NCBI GenBank assembly: GCA_905182185.1
Contig: CAJJAP010000004.1
Coordinates: 162,714-226,713 of the forward strand
Direction: 5' to 3'
Source: an uncultured Candidatus Poseidoniales archaeon
Lineage (GTDB): Archaea > Thermoplasmatota > Poseidoniia > Poseidoniales > Poseidoniaceae
Length of the DNA: 64,000 bases
The translations under genes were made by a program, and so were the position numbers. A model generated the notes under the pieces. That model searched no databases. It was not told the origin of the DNA and was given only the letters and a program-made list of their open reading frames with translations. Positions 10,054 to 19,590 of the stretch are shown piece after piece (position 1 is the stretch's first letter; every line of letters begins with the position of its first letter).

Positions 10054-11022
10054 ATGATGGGAGAGAAGTTCACTTGGGGCATACACACAATTGATGGAGA
10101 AAATATTCATCTTGCTGGATGGGATACTCATGCTGACATAGATTCCGCGCAGCAATATTGCACTGCAATAGCCAAGGCACATTATGAGAATTTTCTCATC
10201 ACCAATTATTTCACACCTAAGCACATCCGGCAACATATAGAAAATATCTATGCATTTTGTAGATATGCTGATGATTTAGGAGATGAAGCACCGTTTGAGA
10301 GAGAGGGGAGAATTGCATTGCTTGAAACTTGGCAAAGCGATTTGGAAGAAGCTGCAAAAGATGATTGGGGTGGCAATCCGAGGCATCCGATATTGCTAGC
10401 AGTTGCTCATACTTCAAAAGAATTTAATATTCCTCTGAAACCATATGTGGACCTAATTCAAGCATTCAAACTCGACCAAACAAAAACAACTTATTCAAAT
10501 TTTGAGGAGTTGAGAGAATATTGTATTCTATCAGCAGATCCTGTTGGTCATTTATTCCTCTACGTATACGGCCATGATGATGAAAACCTAAGAAGAATTA
10601 GTGATTATACTTGTACTGCCCTTCAGTTGGCCAATCACTGGCAAGATGTTGCAAGAGATTTAGACCAGAATCGTTCGTATTTCCCAATTGAAACAATGGA
10701 GATGTTTGGTTACACTCCACAAGATTATCAGAATAGAGTATATGATGAACGCTGGTGCTCAATGATGAAGCATGAAGTTGATAGAGCGCAGAAGTGGTTC
10801 GATGACGGTAAGCAATTATGGGATTTAGTTGACCCCCATTTAGCGGTTGACCTACGCATGTTCACATTTGGTGGAGAGGCGATTTTGAACTCAATTAGAA
10901 AGCAGAAATACAATACTTGGAAAAAGCGCCCTAGAGTAAGTAAATTCAGTCAATTAAAACTATTTTTTACCGCCAGAAAGGATTGGAAAAAGGTCCAGAA
11001 GATGCAAAATAAATCAAACTAA
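10054..11022 (+). CDS. hpnC: hydroxysqualene synthase HpnC
   Basis: Predicted to convert presqualene diphosphate to hydroxysqualene. 322 aa, trans-isoprenyl-diphosphate synthase head-to-head fold. The motif AKAHYENFLITNYFTPKHIRQHIENIYAFCRYADDLGDE is the HpnC version of the first Asp-rich region (HYENF is characteristic). The second Asp-rich region is LANHWQDVARDLDQNRSYFP. GGAGGAG lies just before the tandem ATGs at 10054 and 10057; spacing slightly favours 10057. The C-terminus is Lys-rich. It lies in an apparent hpnE-hpnC-hpnD unit. Confidence 0.85.
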   Translation: MMGEKFTWGIHTIDGENIHLAGWDTHADIDSAQQYCTAIAKAHYENFLITNYFTPKHIRQHIENIYAFCRYADDLGDEAPFEREGRIALLETWQSDLEEAAKDDWGGNPRHPILLAVAHTSKEFNIPLKPYVDLIQAFKLDQTKTTYSNFEELREYCILSADPVGHLFLYVYGHDDENLRRISDYTCTALQLANHWQDVARDLDQNRSYFPIETMEMFGYTPQDYQNRVYDERWCSMMKHEVDRAQKWFDDGKQLWDLVDPHLAVDLRMFTFGGEAILNSIRKQKYNTWKKRPRVSKFSQLKLFFTARKDWKKVQKMQNKSN

Positions 11023-11127
11023 TTTGCAAATAACAACTTTGTAAGTTTTTGCTTACATAAAAAAATTATGCGCTTCTAAACAGCTATCAAAATTAATTTG
11101 TAATGAGAAAAATTGGCCATTTAGGGG

Positions 11128-12468
11128 ATGACCTCAAAAAGGGTGGACGATAAGGACTGTACGGTCAAGATGCTAGAACGCCGCAAACCTTTGGATTTAC
11201 TCTTCCCTCTAAAGGGTGGAGCGACTTCAAATAATTCAGCGGGTGATAGAAAACAATTGACAACTCTTGACAGACTTAGAGCTGGTGTAACATTAGCCAG
11301 AGATACTGTCAAAGCAGTAAGCGTAACTGCGATGGAAGCAATCCGTGAAGGTGCCACTTACATCGGAATAGTTGGTGAGGCTGATGAATTAGTAGATCCA
11401 TTTTCACATCTAGATGCACCTATTTGGTCACAAAGACCTCCTGTTGAGTTATTGAAGCTAGCATACCGCTACTGTGAAGAATTGACCATGCGAGAGGCTG
11501 GTAATTTTTACCACTCCTTCAAATATTTACCAGATGAACAAAGATCTGCAATGTGTGCAGTCTATGCATTCTGTCGAAGAGCAGATGATATTGCAGACGG
11601 TGATTGGGCAGACAAGTTTCCAGGCGGAAAGGGTGAAACTGACCCTGAGGCAGTTGCATATAGAGAACAATTAGAACGTTTACAACAACAAGGAACAATT
11701 CTTGACCAAGAGGCATACCTGAACAAAATCACACAACTATTCTTCTTCCGAAAGAAGTTATCAACTGCATATACTGATGTCTACTCAACAGACCCTGTAT
11801 TCCTGGCATTGAAAGATACAATAAACCGCTATTCTATTCCTCGTACTGTCTTTGATGATTTGATTTCAGGAATGGAAGATGACCTTTACAATAACAGATA
11901 CAGAACATTTGATGAATTATATGTTTATTGCTATCGAGTCGCATCTGTTGTTGGACTTATGTGCATTGAGATATATGGATACGAAGACCCAGCGGCAAAG
12001 AAGTATGCAGAGTCTTGGGGAATATTCATGCAACTAACAAACGTTCTACGTGATGTTGGAGAAGATATTGCAAGGGATAGAGTCTACCTACCACTAAACG
12101 AATTAGAAGCCAATGGCCTAAATGAATCTGAATTGGATGGTAAGGTCGTACTAAATATGAATTGGGAATCATATTGTGCAGCATATGCAAAGAGGGCAAG
12201 AACATACTTGGATGAAGCAAGGCTACTACTTCCGCTTCTCCCAAGAAGAACACGATATTCCCCTGCCGCAATGATCGCTTTCTATGACAAGATACTTCAC
12301 CAAATAGAAAAACAGCAAGGTGATGTATTCTCTAAAAGAGTAAAATTGAACAAGGTTCAGAAGATTTCTCTTGCTGCGGCTGTATATATCCGCCATAGAA
12401 TACTCCCTGAATTCCTCAATCCAATTTGGACTGGACTTTCAAAACTAGGACTACTGCCAGCAGTATGA
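11128..12468 (+). CDS. hpnD: presqualene diphosphate synthase HpnD, with N-terminal extension
   Basis: Predicted to condense two farnesyl diphosphates to presqualene diphosphate. The catalytic region starts near residue 105 (YRYCEELTMREAGNFYHSFKYLP, then CAVYAFCRRADDIADGD, first Asp-rich motif). It includes TNVLRDVGEDIARDRVYLP (second Asp-rich motif). At 446 aa it is about 150 residues longer than bacterial HpnD. The roughly 100-residue N-terminal extension is basic and then contains a moderately hydrophobic Ala/Thr segment; I see no known domain in it. An internal start near residue 70 cannot be excluded. The 105-nt AT-rich gap after hpnC may hold its own promoter. Confidence 0.85.
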   Translation: MTSKRVDDKDCTVKMLERRKPLDLLFPLKGGATSNNSAGDRKQLTTLDRLRAGVTLARDTVKAVSVTAMEAIREGATYIGIVGEADELVDPFSHLDAPIWSQRPPVELLKLAYRYCEELTMREAGNFYHSFKYLPDEQRSAMCAVYAFCRRADDIADGDWADKFPGGKGETDPEAVAYREQLERLQQQGTILDQEAYLNKITQLFFFRKKLSTAYTDVYSTDPVFLALKDTINRYSIPRTVFDDLISGMEDDLYNNRYRTFDELYVYCYRVASVVGLMCIEIYGYEDPAAKKYAESWGIFMQLTNVLRDVGEDIARDRVYLPLNELEANGLNESELDGKVVLNMNWESYCAAYAKRARTYLDEARLLLPLLPRRTRYSPAAMIAFYDKILHQIEKQQGDVFSKRVKLNKVQKISLAAAVYIRHRILPEFLNPIWTGLSKLGLLPAV

Positions 12469-12594
12469 TTAATTTGTTGTGTCTGCAATAGATTCTATTA
12501 AACGCTCTAATAATTTTAGAGCGTATTATACCTTTACATCTAATTCGATGGTAGAATGTTAGCACCAATACTGGGGCTTATTCTGGTGACAAAT

Positions 12595-13780
12595 TCAAAT
12601 AGTTCTTGTAAATGCTTGAATACCAGTAATATGCTTACCTATAATCAAATTGTGAATGTCATGTGTACCTTCGTAAGTCTTTACTGACTCAAGGTTAGCC
12701 ATGTGCCTCATGATAGGATATTCATCAAGGATTCCATTTGCTCCGTGCATGTCACGAGCCATTCTAGCAATATCCAAAGCAATGTCTACATTATTCATCT
12801 TGGCCAGCGAGATTTGTTCTGGAATCCATGTTCCAGCATCCTTCTTCTTACCCAGATGATAAGCCAGTAATTGTCCCTTGGTAATTTCTCTTAGCATCCA
12901 AGCTAATTTGTTTTGAACCAATTGGTATGATGCGATTGGATGGTCAAATTGAATACGAGATAGAGTGTAAGTTTTTGCTGAGTGGAAACACGCCATAGCA
13001 GCACCTAACGCCCCCCATGAGATTCCAAACCTTGCATTATTCAAACAAGAAAACGGTCCACGAAGGCCCTTCACACCAGGTAAGATACGATCTTTAGGGA
13101 TTTTACAATCTTGGAATACTAATTCACTTGTAACACTTGCTCGCAAAGAATACTTCCCTTTCATTTCAGGGGCGCTAAAACCTTCATCGCCTTTCTCAAC
13201 GATGAAACCACGAATTACTCCATCTCAATTTTGCCCAAACAATTGCGACTTGTGCAATAGTTCCATTGGTAATCCACATCTTTGCTCCATTTAGTAAATA
13301 ATGGTCGCCTTTATCTTCTGCCTTAGTGATCATATCACCCGGGTTTGAACCATAATCTGGTTCGGTCAAGCCAAAGCAACCAATCCATTCTCCACTTGTC
13401 AATTTTGGTAAATAGTAATTCTTCTGTTCCTCTGTACCGAAATCCCAAATTGGATACATTGCTAATGAACCTTGAACCGAAGCAAAGGAACGTAGTCCTG
13501 AATCTCCTCTCTCAAGTTCTTGACAAATTAAACCATAGGCGACATAGGAAAGTCCTGGGCAATCATATCCCTTTAGCGGCGCACCTAGCACTCCCATTTC
13601 ACCAAGAGCAACACGCCACTCATCTGGGAATACCCCATCTTCGCATGCTTTTTCGATATTTGGCAGGACTTCTTCATCCACCCAATCTCGAACCATGTCA
13701 CGAATCATTATTTCTTCTTCGCTCAACAAACTTTCAATGTCGTAAAAATCAAGTCCCTCGTATGGCTCCACTACAATCAC
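12595..13780 (-). CDS. gcdH: glutaryl-CoA dehydrogenase-type acyl-CoA dehydrogenase (frameshifted)
   Basis: FAD enzyme predicted to oxidise (and probably decarboxylate) glutaryl-CoA in lysine/tryptophan catabolism, passing electrons to ETF. The N-terminal half has YEGLDFYDIESLLSEEE, the acyl-CoA dehydrogenase signature GCFGLTEPDYGSNPGDM and WITNG. The C-terminal half ends MHGANGILDEYPIMRHMANLE, then TYEGTHDIHNLIIG, where the Glu is the catalytic base position of the GCDH clade. An extra base near 13225 separates the halves. Read in the third frame, DGVIRGFIVEKGDEGFSAPEMKGKYSL bridges them exactly. The etfBA genes at 17.9 kb would supply the electron acceptor. Confidence 0.88.
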
Positions 13781-13844
13781 TCCTATTGAGAACGAATAGC
13801 AACCGCTTCTTCAACATACCCCTTTCATAATCAAACAATAAACG

Positions 13845-15056
13845 TCACTTTCGATTATCCGACCGTTGCAATTCCTTCTTTTTCCAAATACGCTTTCTTC
13901 GCTCTGCATATTTTCTCTGCAAAAATGGACTATTCATGTAGATTAGACCAATAATGACTCCAGGCACAGATACTGCTACTGCAATCAAAATCATCATTGT
14001 CATAATACTATTATCGATTTCTACTGTAGCCGGTTGAAAAGCAATAATGTTTCCATAATCGGTAATGAAATAGCCATTTAATGGCTTATTTTCCCAAGTT
14101 AATTTTATGGCCCTGCCCGCCACTACTGCATCCCATTCCTCGACATCGGAATAAACAAGTTGAGCATATGCCTCACTTGTGATAGGTTGTTGCCTGACCA
14201 GCCCAAATGGAGTAAGATGTATCAATGAAGATGAGTCAGAACCTCTTGAAACTCCGGTTAGATCTCCTTCAAGAGTTGTCAACACCATTGTTGTTTTCCC
14301 ATAGGAGAGTGAAGAATCTTCGAAATTCAAGTGAATGGCCTTAGTTTTCAGCCCACTTGCAAATGCGACACATTCACTCAAAGTTGGGTCTGCACAATCT
14401 ACTGCCATCCAAGTTTCACTGTTGGTGTTGCCCATCCAAGTCACATGGTGGTCCTTTCCAATTACTGCAATTCCGTCATTTAGAGTAACGACAACACAAA
14501 TGTTGTTTGTTCTATGGCAAGCGATATCACTCACCGGTGAAGGCTTTTCATAACTGTCTAATTTCTCAAACCCAGAGCCTTCTGAAAATTTCCAAATGCT
14601 TCCATCAACAGCTCCAAAATAAGCATAATCACCTGAAGTTCTCCAAGCTACTGAAGTCATATCTAAGCCATTAACTGCTCCTGAGCCATTGACGTTGCTA
14701 ATACTGTGGTCATATGTATCATATCTCAATGCCATGCCGCTCTCTCCAGTAATTAGCGCAGTATTTCCTCGAGGGTGCCATGCTACATCTTGAAATTCTT
14801 TTGAGGTACCGGCATTTAATTCGATATCCTTGCTTCTATCCAATGGCTTAATCGCTGAAATCCTATGTGCATAGCCATCTTTTCCAACTAGTAGTACCGC
14901 CTCTCCATCCGGAGAAATTGAACCGGAATTGATTCCAATATCATTTTTCTCTAATGTGCTTGAAGAAGTTATTTGTATCACTGAACTTGGTTCAGCAACC
15001 ACTATTGGCAATAGTAAAATTGCGAGGAAAATTGAGTAGATGATTTGCCCTCGCAT
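13845..15056 (-). CDS. membrane-anchored beta-propeller (WD40-like) protein
   Basis: From the ATG at 15056 the protein is 403 aa. It starts with a signal peptide (MRGQIIYSIFLAILLLPIVVAEP). About 330 residues follow, made of short repeated blades of the WD40/YVTN kind (e.g. SGSISPDGEAVLLVGKDGYAH, FQDVAWHPRGNTALITGESGMA, TSVAWRTSGDYAYFGAVDGSIW). Near the C-terminus is a transmembrane helix (about 352-376) and a short, very basic cytoplasmic tail. The propeller should face outside the cell. A TTG six codons upstream is possible, but ATG fits the signal peptide better. I do not recognise a specific function; sensing or surface binding is a guess. Confidence 0.7.
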   Translation of the reverse strand: MRGQIIYSIFLAILLLPIVVAEPSSVIQITSSSTLEKNDIGINSGSISPDGEAVLLVGKDGYAHRISAIKPLDRSKDIELNAGTSKEFQDVAWHPRGNTALITGESGMALRYDTYDHSISNVNGSGAVNGLDMTSVAWRTSGDYAYFGAVDGSIWKFSEGSGFEKLDSYEKPSPVSDIACHRTNNICVVVTLNDGIAVIGKDHHVTWMGNTNSETWMAVDCADPTLSECVAFASGLKTKAIHLNFEDSSLSYGKTTMVLTTLEGDLTGVSRGSDSSSLIHLTPFGLVRQQPITSEAYAQLVYSDVEEWDAVVAGRAIKLTWENKPLNGYFITDYGNIIAFQPATVEIDNSIMTMMILIAVAVSVPGVIIGLIYMNSPFLQRKYAERRKRIWKKKELQRSDNRK

Positions 15057-15176
15057 GTACTTGCCACAAGCCAATCAATGAAAACTCCATCGTATCAACA
15101 GATTACTGAAATAGACTGTGATTTTCAATGTTAATGACGGTGAGCCTTATGTCAAATGGACTTCTGCCATTGACTT

Positions 15177-15701
15177 ATGGAACGATTTGCTGTAAAGCGT
15201 GGACTACAGAAAGAAATGGGCGGAAGCGCTGGATTGGCTAAAATTGCTACTGGCTATTTTAACGATGTTAATGCTGATGCGGAAGGGAAATTCACAGGTT
15301 CTTACGGAATATTGTTAATGGTATCTGGTCACTTTGATGAAGAAGGAAAACTAGCAGTTGATGTTTCTCAAATGAAAGGGGCAGAACTTGGTGATTTACT
15401 CGAATCCGATGGAGGAAGAGAAATCGCAATGGAATCTCGTAAGCGTTGGTCCACATTCTTGGACGAAGTCACCGGATATAATGCAAAGCAAAGAAGTGAC
15501 AAGGCTAAGGAGAATGCTAAGAAGTTTTCAAAGGCTAAAGGCGCAATAAAAGTCGCTCAGAAGACTATGCAGATGTCGAAGAACTTGACTGCAGAGAAGG
15601 AAGAAAAAGTCACCTCTATGATCAATGAACTCCAGCAGATGATAGATGATGGAACCCCTCCAAGTGAAGGCAAAGTCAAGAAATTAAATGACATGTTTTA
15701 A
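15177..15701 (+). CDS. uncharacterised archaeal protein, possibly DUF5611-like
   Basis: 174 aa, no signal peptide or membrane segment. The first 105 residues look like a compact alpha/beta domain (SYGILLMVSGHFDEEGKLAVDVSQMKG, then KRWSTFLDEVTGYNAKQRSDKAK). From memory this resembles small archaeal proteins of the DUF5611 type, which share a TGYxAKxR motif near the end; I cannot verify this. The C-terminal 60 residues are Lys/Glu-rich and probably form a coiled coil. It lies 47 nt upstream of tyrS on the same strand, so cotranscription is likely. Confidence 0.6.
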   Translation: MERFAVKRGLQKEMGGSAGLAKIATGYFNDVNADAEGKFTGSYGILLMVSGHFDEEGKLAVDVSQMKGAELGDLLESDGGREIAMESRKRWSTFLDEVTGYNAKQRSDKAKENAKKFSKAKGAIKVAQKTMQMSKNLTAEKEEKVTSMINELQQMIDDGTPPSEGKVKKLNDMF

Positions 15702-15748
15702 TCAACTATTAATTCTATAGAGCCGGCAATAAAGCGTGATGTGATAAA

Positions 15749-16891
15749 ATGAATATTGAAACTATTCTATCACCTCATCTTGAAAAGTGCCCTCAGATTT
15801 CGCAACTAAGCGATGATAAGCGTCAGCAATTAGCATCTATTATTGGTTTTGTTGATGAGACTGTAGGAGTTGACCATTTAGTTAAATGTCTTACAGATGG
15901 AACTAGTATGGGTGGCGATGGAATCATTCGATGCTATGTTGGCTTTGAACCGAGTGGAAAAGCGCATATTGGCTGGAAAGTTCTTGCCCTTCAACTACGG
16001 AGAATGCTAGATTCCGGAACCAATGTAATGATTTTCTTAGCAGATTGGCACGCTTGGGTCAATGATAAGTTCAATGGCAATATGGAACACATTCAAACAA
16101 CTGCAAGATATATGGAAGATACTTTTAGAGCATTGTTGAACCACCCTGAAGAAGGTGATGGAGCAGGACAACTACGATTTGTTTGGGCATCAACAATAAT
16201 GGATTCAGGTGAATATTGGGCTCGCGTATTGAGATGTTCAAAAGGCGCTACTTTGGCCATGGTGAGAAAAACATTCACAATAATGGGAAGAGATGAAGCC
16301 TCAAGTGACCATGACTTATCCAAATTCTATTATCCTGCTATGCAGGCAGCTGATATCTTTGAAATGAATATTGATATTGCAATCGGTGGAATGGACCAAA
16401 GAAAAGCGCACATGTTCATGAGAGATATGGCAAGTAAATGGAAATGGCAGAAACCTACTTGTTTGCATACTCCAATTATTTCCTCACTAAAGGCTACCGG
16501 CGTACGAATGGAATCCTTTGACCATAAAATGAGTAAGTCCGATCCATCCGGCGCTGTACTGGTCCACGATACACAAAAACAGTTACAAAAGAAATTCCGA
16601 AAGGCATACTTAGACCCTGAAGATGACCATTCACCCGTATACGAATTAGCACAATATATCGTACTACCCGAGTTTGGTGAAATCAAAGTGACTCCTGATC
16701 CGAGATATGGAGAAGAGAGTACTTGGACTGACCTAGAATCATTTAGAGCCGCCATAAAAGATGGAACATTACATCCATTTGATGCTAAAATGGGAGTTGC
16801 AAATGGTATATCAAGAGGCCTTCAATCCGTAGCTGACCACTTTGAAGCCAATCCACAATTATTAGAAACTGTTACAAAGATTACTAATTGA
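15749..16891 (+). CDS. tyrS: tyrosyl-tRNA synthetase, archaeal/eukaryotic type
   Basis: Charges tRNA-Tyr. 380 aa class I synthetase. The HIGH motif appears as HIGW in GFEPSGKAHIGWKV, and the KMSKS motif as HKMSKSDPSGAVLV. The tyrosine pocket region QAADIFEMNIDIAIGGMDQRKAHMFMRDM matches the archaeal TyrRS pattern (GVDQRKIHML-like). TrpRS is the main alternative and is rejected because of the GFEPSGK opening and the D-Q-R-K motif. It ends 10 nt before the convergent MCM-like gene. Confidence 0.9.
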   Translation: MNIETILSPHLEKCPQISQLSDDKRQQLASIIGFVDETVGVDHLVKCLTDGTSMGGDGIIRCYVGFEPSGKAHIGWKVLALQLRRMLDSGTNVMIFLADWHAWVNDKFNGNMEHIQTTARYMEDTFRALLNHPEEGDGAGQLRFVWASTIMDSGEYWARVLRCSKGATLAMVRKTFTIMGRDEASSDHDLSKFYYPAMQAADIFEMNIDIAIGGMDQRKAHMFMRDMASKWKWQKPTCLHTPIISSLKATGVRMESFDHKMSKSDPSGAVLVHDTQKQLQKKFRKAYLDPEDDHSPVYELAQYIVLPEFGEIKVTPDPRYGEESTWTDLESFRAAIKDGTLHPFDAKMGVANGISRGLQSVADHFEANPQLLETVTKITN

Positions 16892-16900
16892 TTAGTTTTC

Positions 16901-17806
16901 TTACTCTTCAAGTTCAATGCTCATTTCTGATGCATTGCTAACATTGAAAGGACTTTCTTCAATACTGTGAATATTTAATAGTATTATTCTTCTTGTGTCT
17001 TTGATGAAATCCCTATTTGGTAAATGGTCAACTGCAATCTCTGCATTGATTCTATGAATTGAACCTGTTACTAATTCGCCAACGTATTCATCGTTGATGA
17101 CTCCGATGTATTTTTCATCTCCCAAGTGAATCAAATTACCAGTATCATCGATAGAGATTTGGCGTAAATTCAGATATTCAATATCTTCATAATAACAGTC
17201 CTCAACCATCAATTTGATGTCTCTTGGTGGATAAGGTGGCAATTCACCTTTGTTTTTCGCAGCAAAAATATCTATACAACTAAAGCACATTTTGGGTGCT
17301 TCTCTCTCCCTAGCTAATCTTTGCTTTATTTCAGAACGATGTCCACATTCATTGCATTCATAAACTGCTCTTTTTATCCATCCAAGCGGCCCTCCCAATG
17401 GACTAATGATTACATCAAAGGTCAGCATTGCTGAACGGTGTCTCATCCTTAATTCATCGAGTGAAAAATGATGATTTTTGGAGAAGTTTACAACCCTTAT
17501 TACCAAACGGGAATCATTTCCTTCCATCACTTGCTCTTTGAGAACCATATTTCCAATATCTAATGTCCACTCTGGTCTTGTATGGAATTCAGTTCTCAGT
17601 GTATCATTTAGGCAAATAAGTGAGTGTTCAACTTCTAATCCAAATACTCTTTCTTCAAGCCCGTTCAGCCTCTCAATTTCATCAGCATGGTTGTTGGTGA
17701 AGAATAACCTCCATGCAGTTAGGACTTTTCTCATTCTTTCGTCTGGTTCAATGCCTTCTTCTTTCGCCATAGAACTTAGTTGCGAGGGCCGAAGGCTTTC
17801 AATCAT
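16901..17806 (-). CDS. orphan MCM N-terminal-domain-like protein (no ATPase)
   Basis: 301 aa. The layout matches the N-terminal half of archaeal MCM helicase: a helical A-domain-like start (to about 95), then ELRMRHRSAMLTFDVIISPLGGPLGWIKRAVYEC. The last stretch aligns with the MCM OB-fold entry (E-L-R-x-x-H-x-G-x-L-V-x-x-x-G-I-V-x-R). Next is a zinc motif C-x2-C-x19-C-x2-C, then YEDIEYLNLRQISID and GELVTGSIHRINAEIAVDH, equivalents of the MCM OB-B region. The protein ends there, without Walker A/B, arginine finger or winged helix. Convergent with tyrS and complete, so not a truncation caused by the window. It could bind ssDNA or dock on MCM; function unknown. Confidence 0.6.
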   Translation of the reverse strand: MIESLRPSQLSSMAKEEGIEPDERMRKVLTAWRLFFTNNHADEIERLNGLEERVFGLEVEHSLICLNDTLRTEFHTRPEWTLDIGNMVLKEQVMEGNDSRLVIRVVNFSKNHHFSLDELRMRHRSAMLTFDVIISPLGGPLGWIKRAVYECNECGHRSEIKQRLAREREAPKMCFSCIDIFAAKNKGELPPYPPRDIKLMVEDCYYEDIEYLNLRQISIDDTGNLIHLGDEKYIGVINDEYVGELVTGSIHRINAEIAVDHLPNRDFIKDTRRIILLNIHSIEESPFNVSNASEMSIELEE

Positions 17807-17814
17807 TGCGCAAA

Positions 17815-17828
17815 GAAATATAATTTAT
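17815..17828 (+). promoter_or_regulatory. candidate TATA box for etfBA
   Basis: An AATATAATTTATT stretch lies about 75-90 nt before the etfB ATG in the gap between the divergent MCM-like and etfB genes. It fits an archaeal TATA element for the plus strand. No upstream BRE is obvious. Confidence 0.35.
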
Positions 17829-17848
17829 TCTTCGGTAAGGTTCATCAA

Positions 17849-17864
17849 TCCGACTCAAGTCGGA
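17849..17864. promoter_or_regulatory. perfect 7-bp dyad, operator candidate upstream of etfBA
   Basis: TCCGACTcaAGTCGGA is a perfect inverted repeat with a 2-nt centre. It sits about 25-35 nt after the TATA-like element, i.e. around the expected transcription start, and 40 nt before the etfB start codon. That position would suit a repressor site; a small RNA hairpin is the alternative. Confidence 0.4.
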
Positions 17865-17903
17865 GAACTACCCCCCTATAGTGTAGAGGAGGAGTGACCC
17901 ATT

Positions 17904-18641
17904 ATGACAAATATCGCAGTCCTCGTAAAGCAAGTCCCAGATACCAATGCTCGCATCGTTATTTCAGACGACCGAGTGGATTTATCCGCAGTCAAAATGG
18001 TCATGTCTCCATATGATGAATTTGCGGTAGAAACGGCATTACAGCACCGTGAAGCAAGTGGTGGAGAAGTAACTGCAATTACAGTCGGTGGTGCTTCTGC
18101 TGACAAGGTACTAAAAGATGCAAAGGCAATCGGTGTCGACCATATTGTCCGTATTGATTGTGACTCATATTTAGATTCAAACTCTCTCCAGAGCATGATC
18201 TCAAGCGTAATTAGTGAAATCGGCGCAGAAGTAGTCTATTGTGGAAAGGCTGCAGCCGATACTGGCGCTGGTTCAACTGGACCAGGTATTGCAGAACGCC
18301 TTGGTTGGGCAAGCGTATCAAATATCATTTCTGCAACGTTCTCAGACATAATTTCAGTAGTCGCTCCAGTACAAGGTGGTAATGCAAGAATCAGTGTTTC
18401 GCTCCCTGCTGTGATTTCATGCGACAAAGGTAATGTCAAGGTGAGAAAACCAAATGTCAAAGGAATCATGCAAGCCAAGAAAGCACAAGTTGATGTTAAA
18501 TCTGCCAGCCCATCTTCTTCATCCATTAGTATTATTTCTCACAGTCTACCTCCTTCAAAGCCTGCTGGTAAAACATACGAAGGTGGAGCAGCAGCAGCTG
18601 AAGTTGCTCAACTTCTAAGAGATGAGGCAAACGTAATTTGA
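17904..18641 (+). CDS. etfB: electron transfer flavoprotein beta subunit
   Basis: Small subunit of ETF, which takes electrons from acyl-CoA dehydrogenases. 245 aa. It starts MTNIAVLVKQVPDTNARI and contains MSPYDEFAVETAL (ETF-beta signature region), ITVGGASADKVLKDAKAIGVDHIVRID and CGKAAADTGAGSTGPGIAERLGW. GGAGGAG is 8-9 nt before the ATG. etfA begins 10 nt after the stop. A TATA-like element and a perfect dyad precede the gene. Confidence 0.93.
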   Translation: MTNIAVLVKQVPDTNARIVISDDRVDLSAVKMVMSPYDEFAVETALQHREASGGEVTAITVGGASADKVLKDAKAIGVDHIVRIDCDSYLDSNSLQSMISSVISEIGAEVVYCGKAAADTGAGSTGPGIAERLGWASVSNIISATFSDIISVVAPVQGGNARISVSLPAVISCDKGNVKVRKPNVKGIMQAKKAQVDVKSASPSSSSISIISHSLPPSKPAGKTYEGGAAAAEVAQLLRDEANVI

Positions 18642-18651
18642 GGTGAATATC

Positions 18652-19584
18652 ATGAGTCAAACAATTGTAATCGCAGAAATAGCAAAGGGTGCAATCCATC
18701 CAACAACCGCAGAACTAGTTACAGCAGCAAATGCACTTGGTTCCGCTCCAATCGTCATAGTACCTTGTACCGATTCTACAATCGCAGACGCGGCTGGATC
18801 TATTCAAGGAATCTCCAAAGTCATTGCATTAAAATCCGATATATTCGCTGAATATGATGCATCTGGCTGGGCTACTGCAATCGATGCTGTTGCTCCTAGC
18901 GGGATAATTATCACTTCAGCCAACCCACAATCCAAGGATTTGGCTGCCCGACTTGCAGCCCGCAGAAATATTTCTGTAGTGCAAGATGTTGTCGCTATTG
19001 AAGGCGGTAATTTAGTATCGCCAATATACTCTGGAAAGGCAATGCAAACTGTTTCTCTTGCTGGAGATGCTGCAGTCAGTGTCCGAGCCAATATTTTTGC
19101 AGCATCCCCTCAAGGTGCTTCTGCTGATGTATCAGTTGTTGATGCTACGGGAGATATGGCTACTGCTGTTGAAGAGTTCTTGGCTAGAGCGAGTACTCGA
19201 TTAGATGTTGCAGAAGCAAATATCATTATCTCTGGAGGAAGAGGAATGGGATCCCCTGATAATTTCTCTCATCTTGAGAAAATCGCTGATACAATCGGTG
19301 CTGCTGTCGGGGCATCACGTGCTGCTGTTGATACTTGGGAACCTATTTCTCACGCCATGCAGGTAGGACAAACTGGTAAAACTGTCAATCCGAACCTATA
19401 CATCGCTGTCGGTATATCTGGTGCGATCCAACATCTTGCTGGAATGCGTTCTTCAAAATATATTGTTGCAATAAATAAAGATGCAGATGCTCCAATTTTC
19501 CAACATGCAGATTATGGAATCGTTGCAACTTGGGAAGAAGCTTTACCTGTCCTTCAAGCATCACTTTCTGCAATGATGAATTGA
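18652..19584 (+). CDS. etfA: electron transfer flavoprotein alpha subunit
   Basis: FAD-binding subunit of ETF. 310 aa from the ATG at 18652, which has GAGGTGA placed 7 nt before it; an in-frame GTG at 18643 lies inside that ribosome-binding site and is unlikely. The C-terminal FAD domain is complete: [48 protein letters not shown] and [20 protein letters not shown]. Partner of EtfB; the nearest likely electron donor in the window is the glutaryl-CoA dehydrogenase at 12.6-13.8 kb. Confidence 0.94.
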   Translation: MSQTIVIAEIAKGAIHPTTAELVTAANALGSAPIVIVPCTDSTIADAAGSIQGISKVIALKSDIFAEYDASGWATAIDAVAPSGIIITSANPQSKDLAARLAARRNISVVQDVVAIEGGNLVSPIYSGKAMQTVSLAGDAAVSVRANIFAASPQGASADVSVVDATGDMATAVEEFLARASTRLDVAEANIIISGGRGMGSPDNFSHLEKIADTIGAAVGASRAAVDTWEPISHAMQVGQTGKTVNPNLYIAVGISGAIQHLAGMRSSKYIVAINKDADAPIFQHADYGIVATWEEALPVLQASLSAMMN

Positions 19585-19590
19585 TTCTAA

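Noticed and set aside
8559..12468. Carotenoid genes crtI/crtB
   Set aside because: Two different synthase-fold genes with HpnC- and HpnD-specific motifs plus an HpnE-like DNxQH flavoprotein fit squalene synthesis better.
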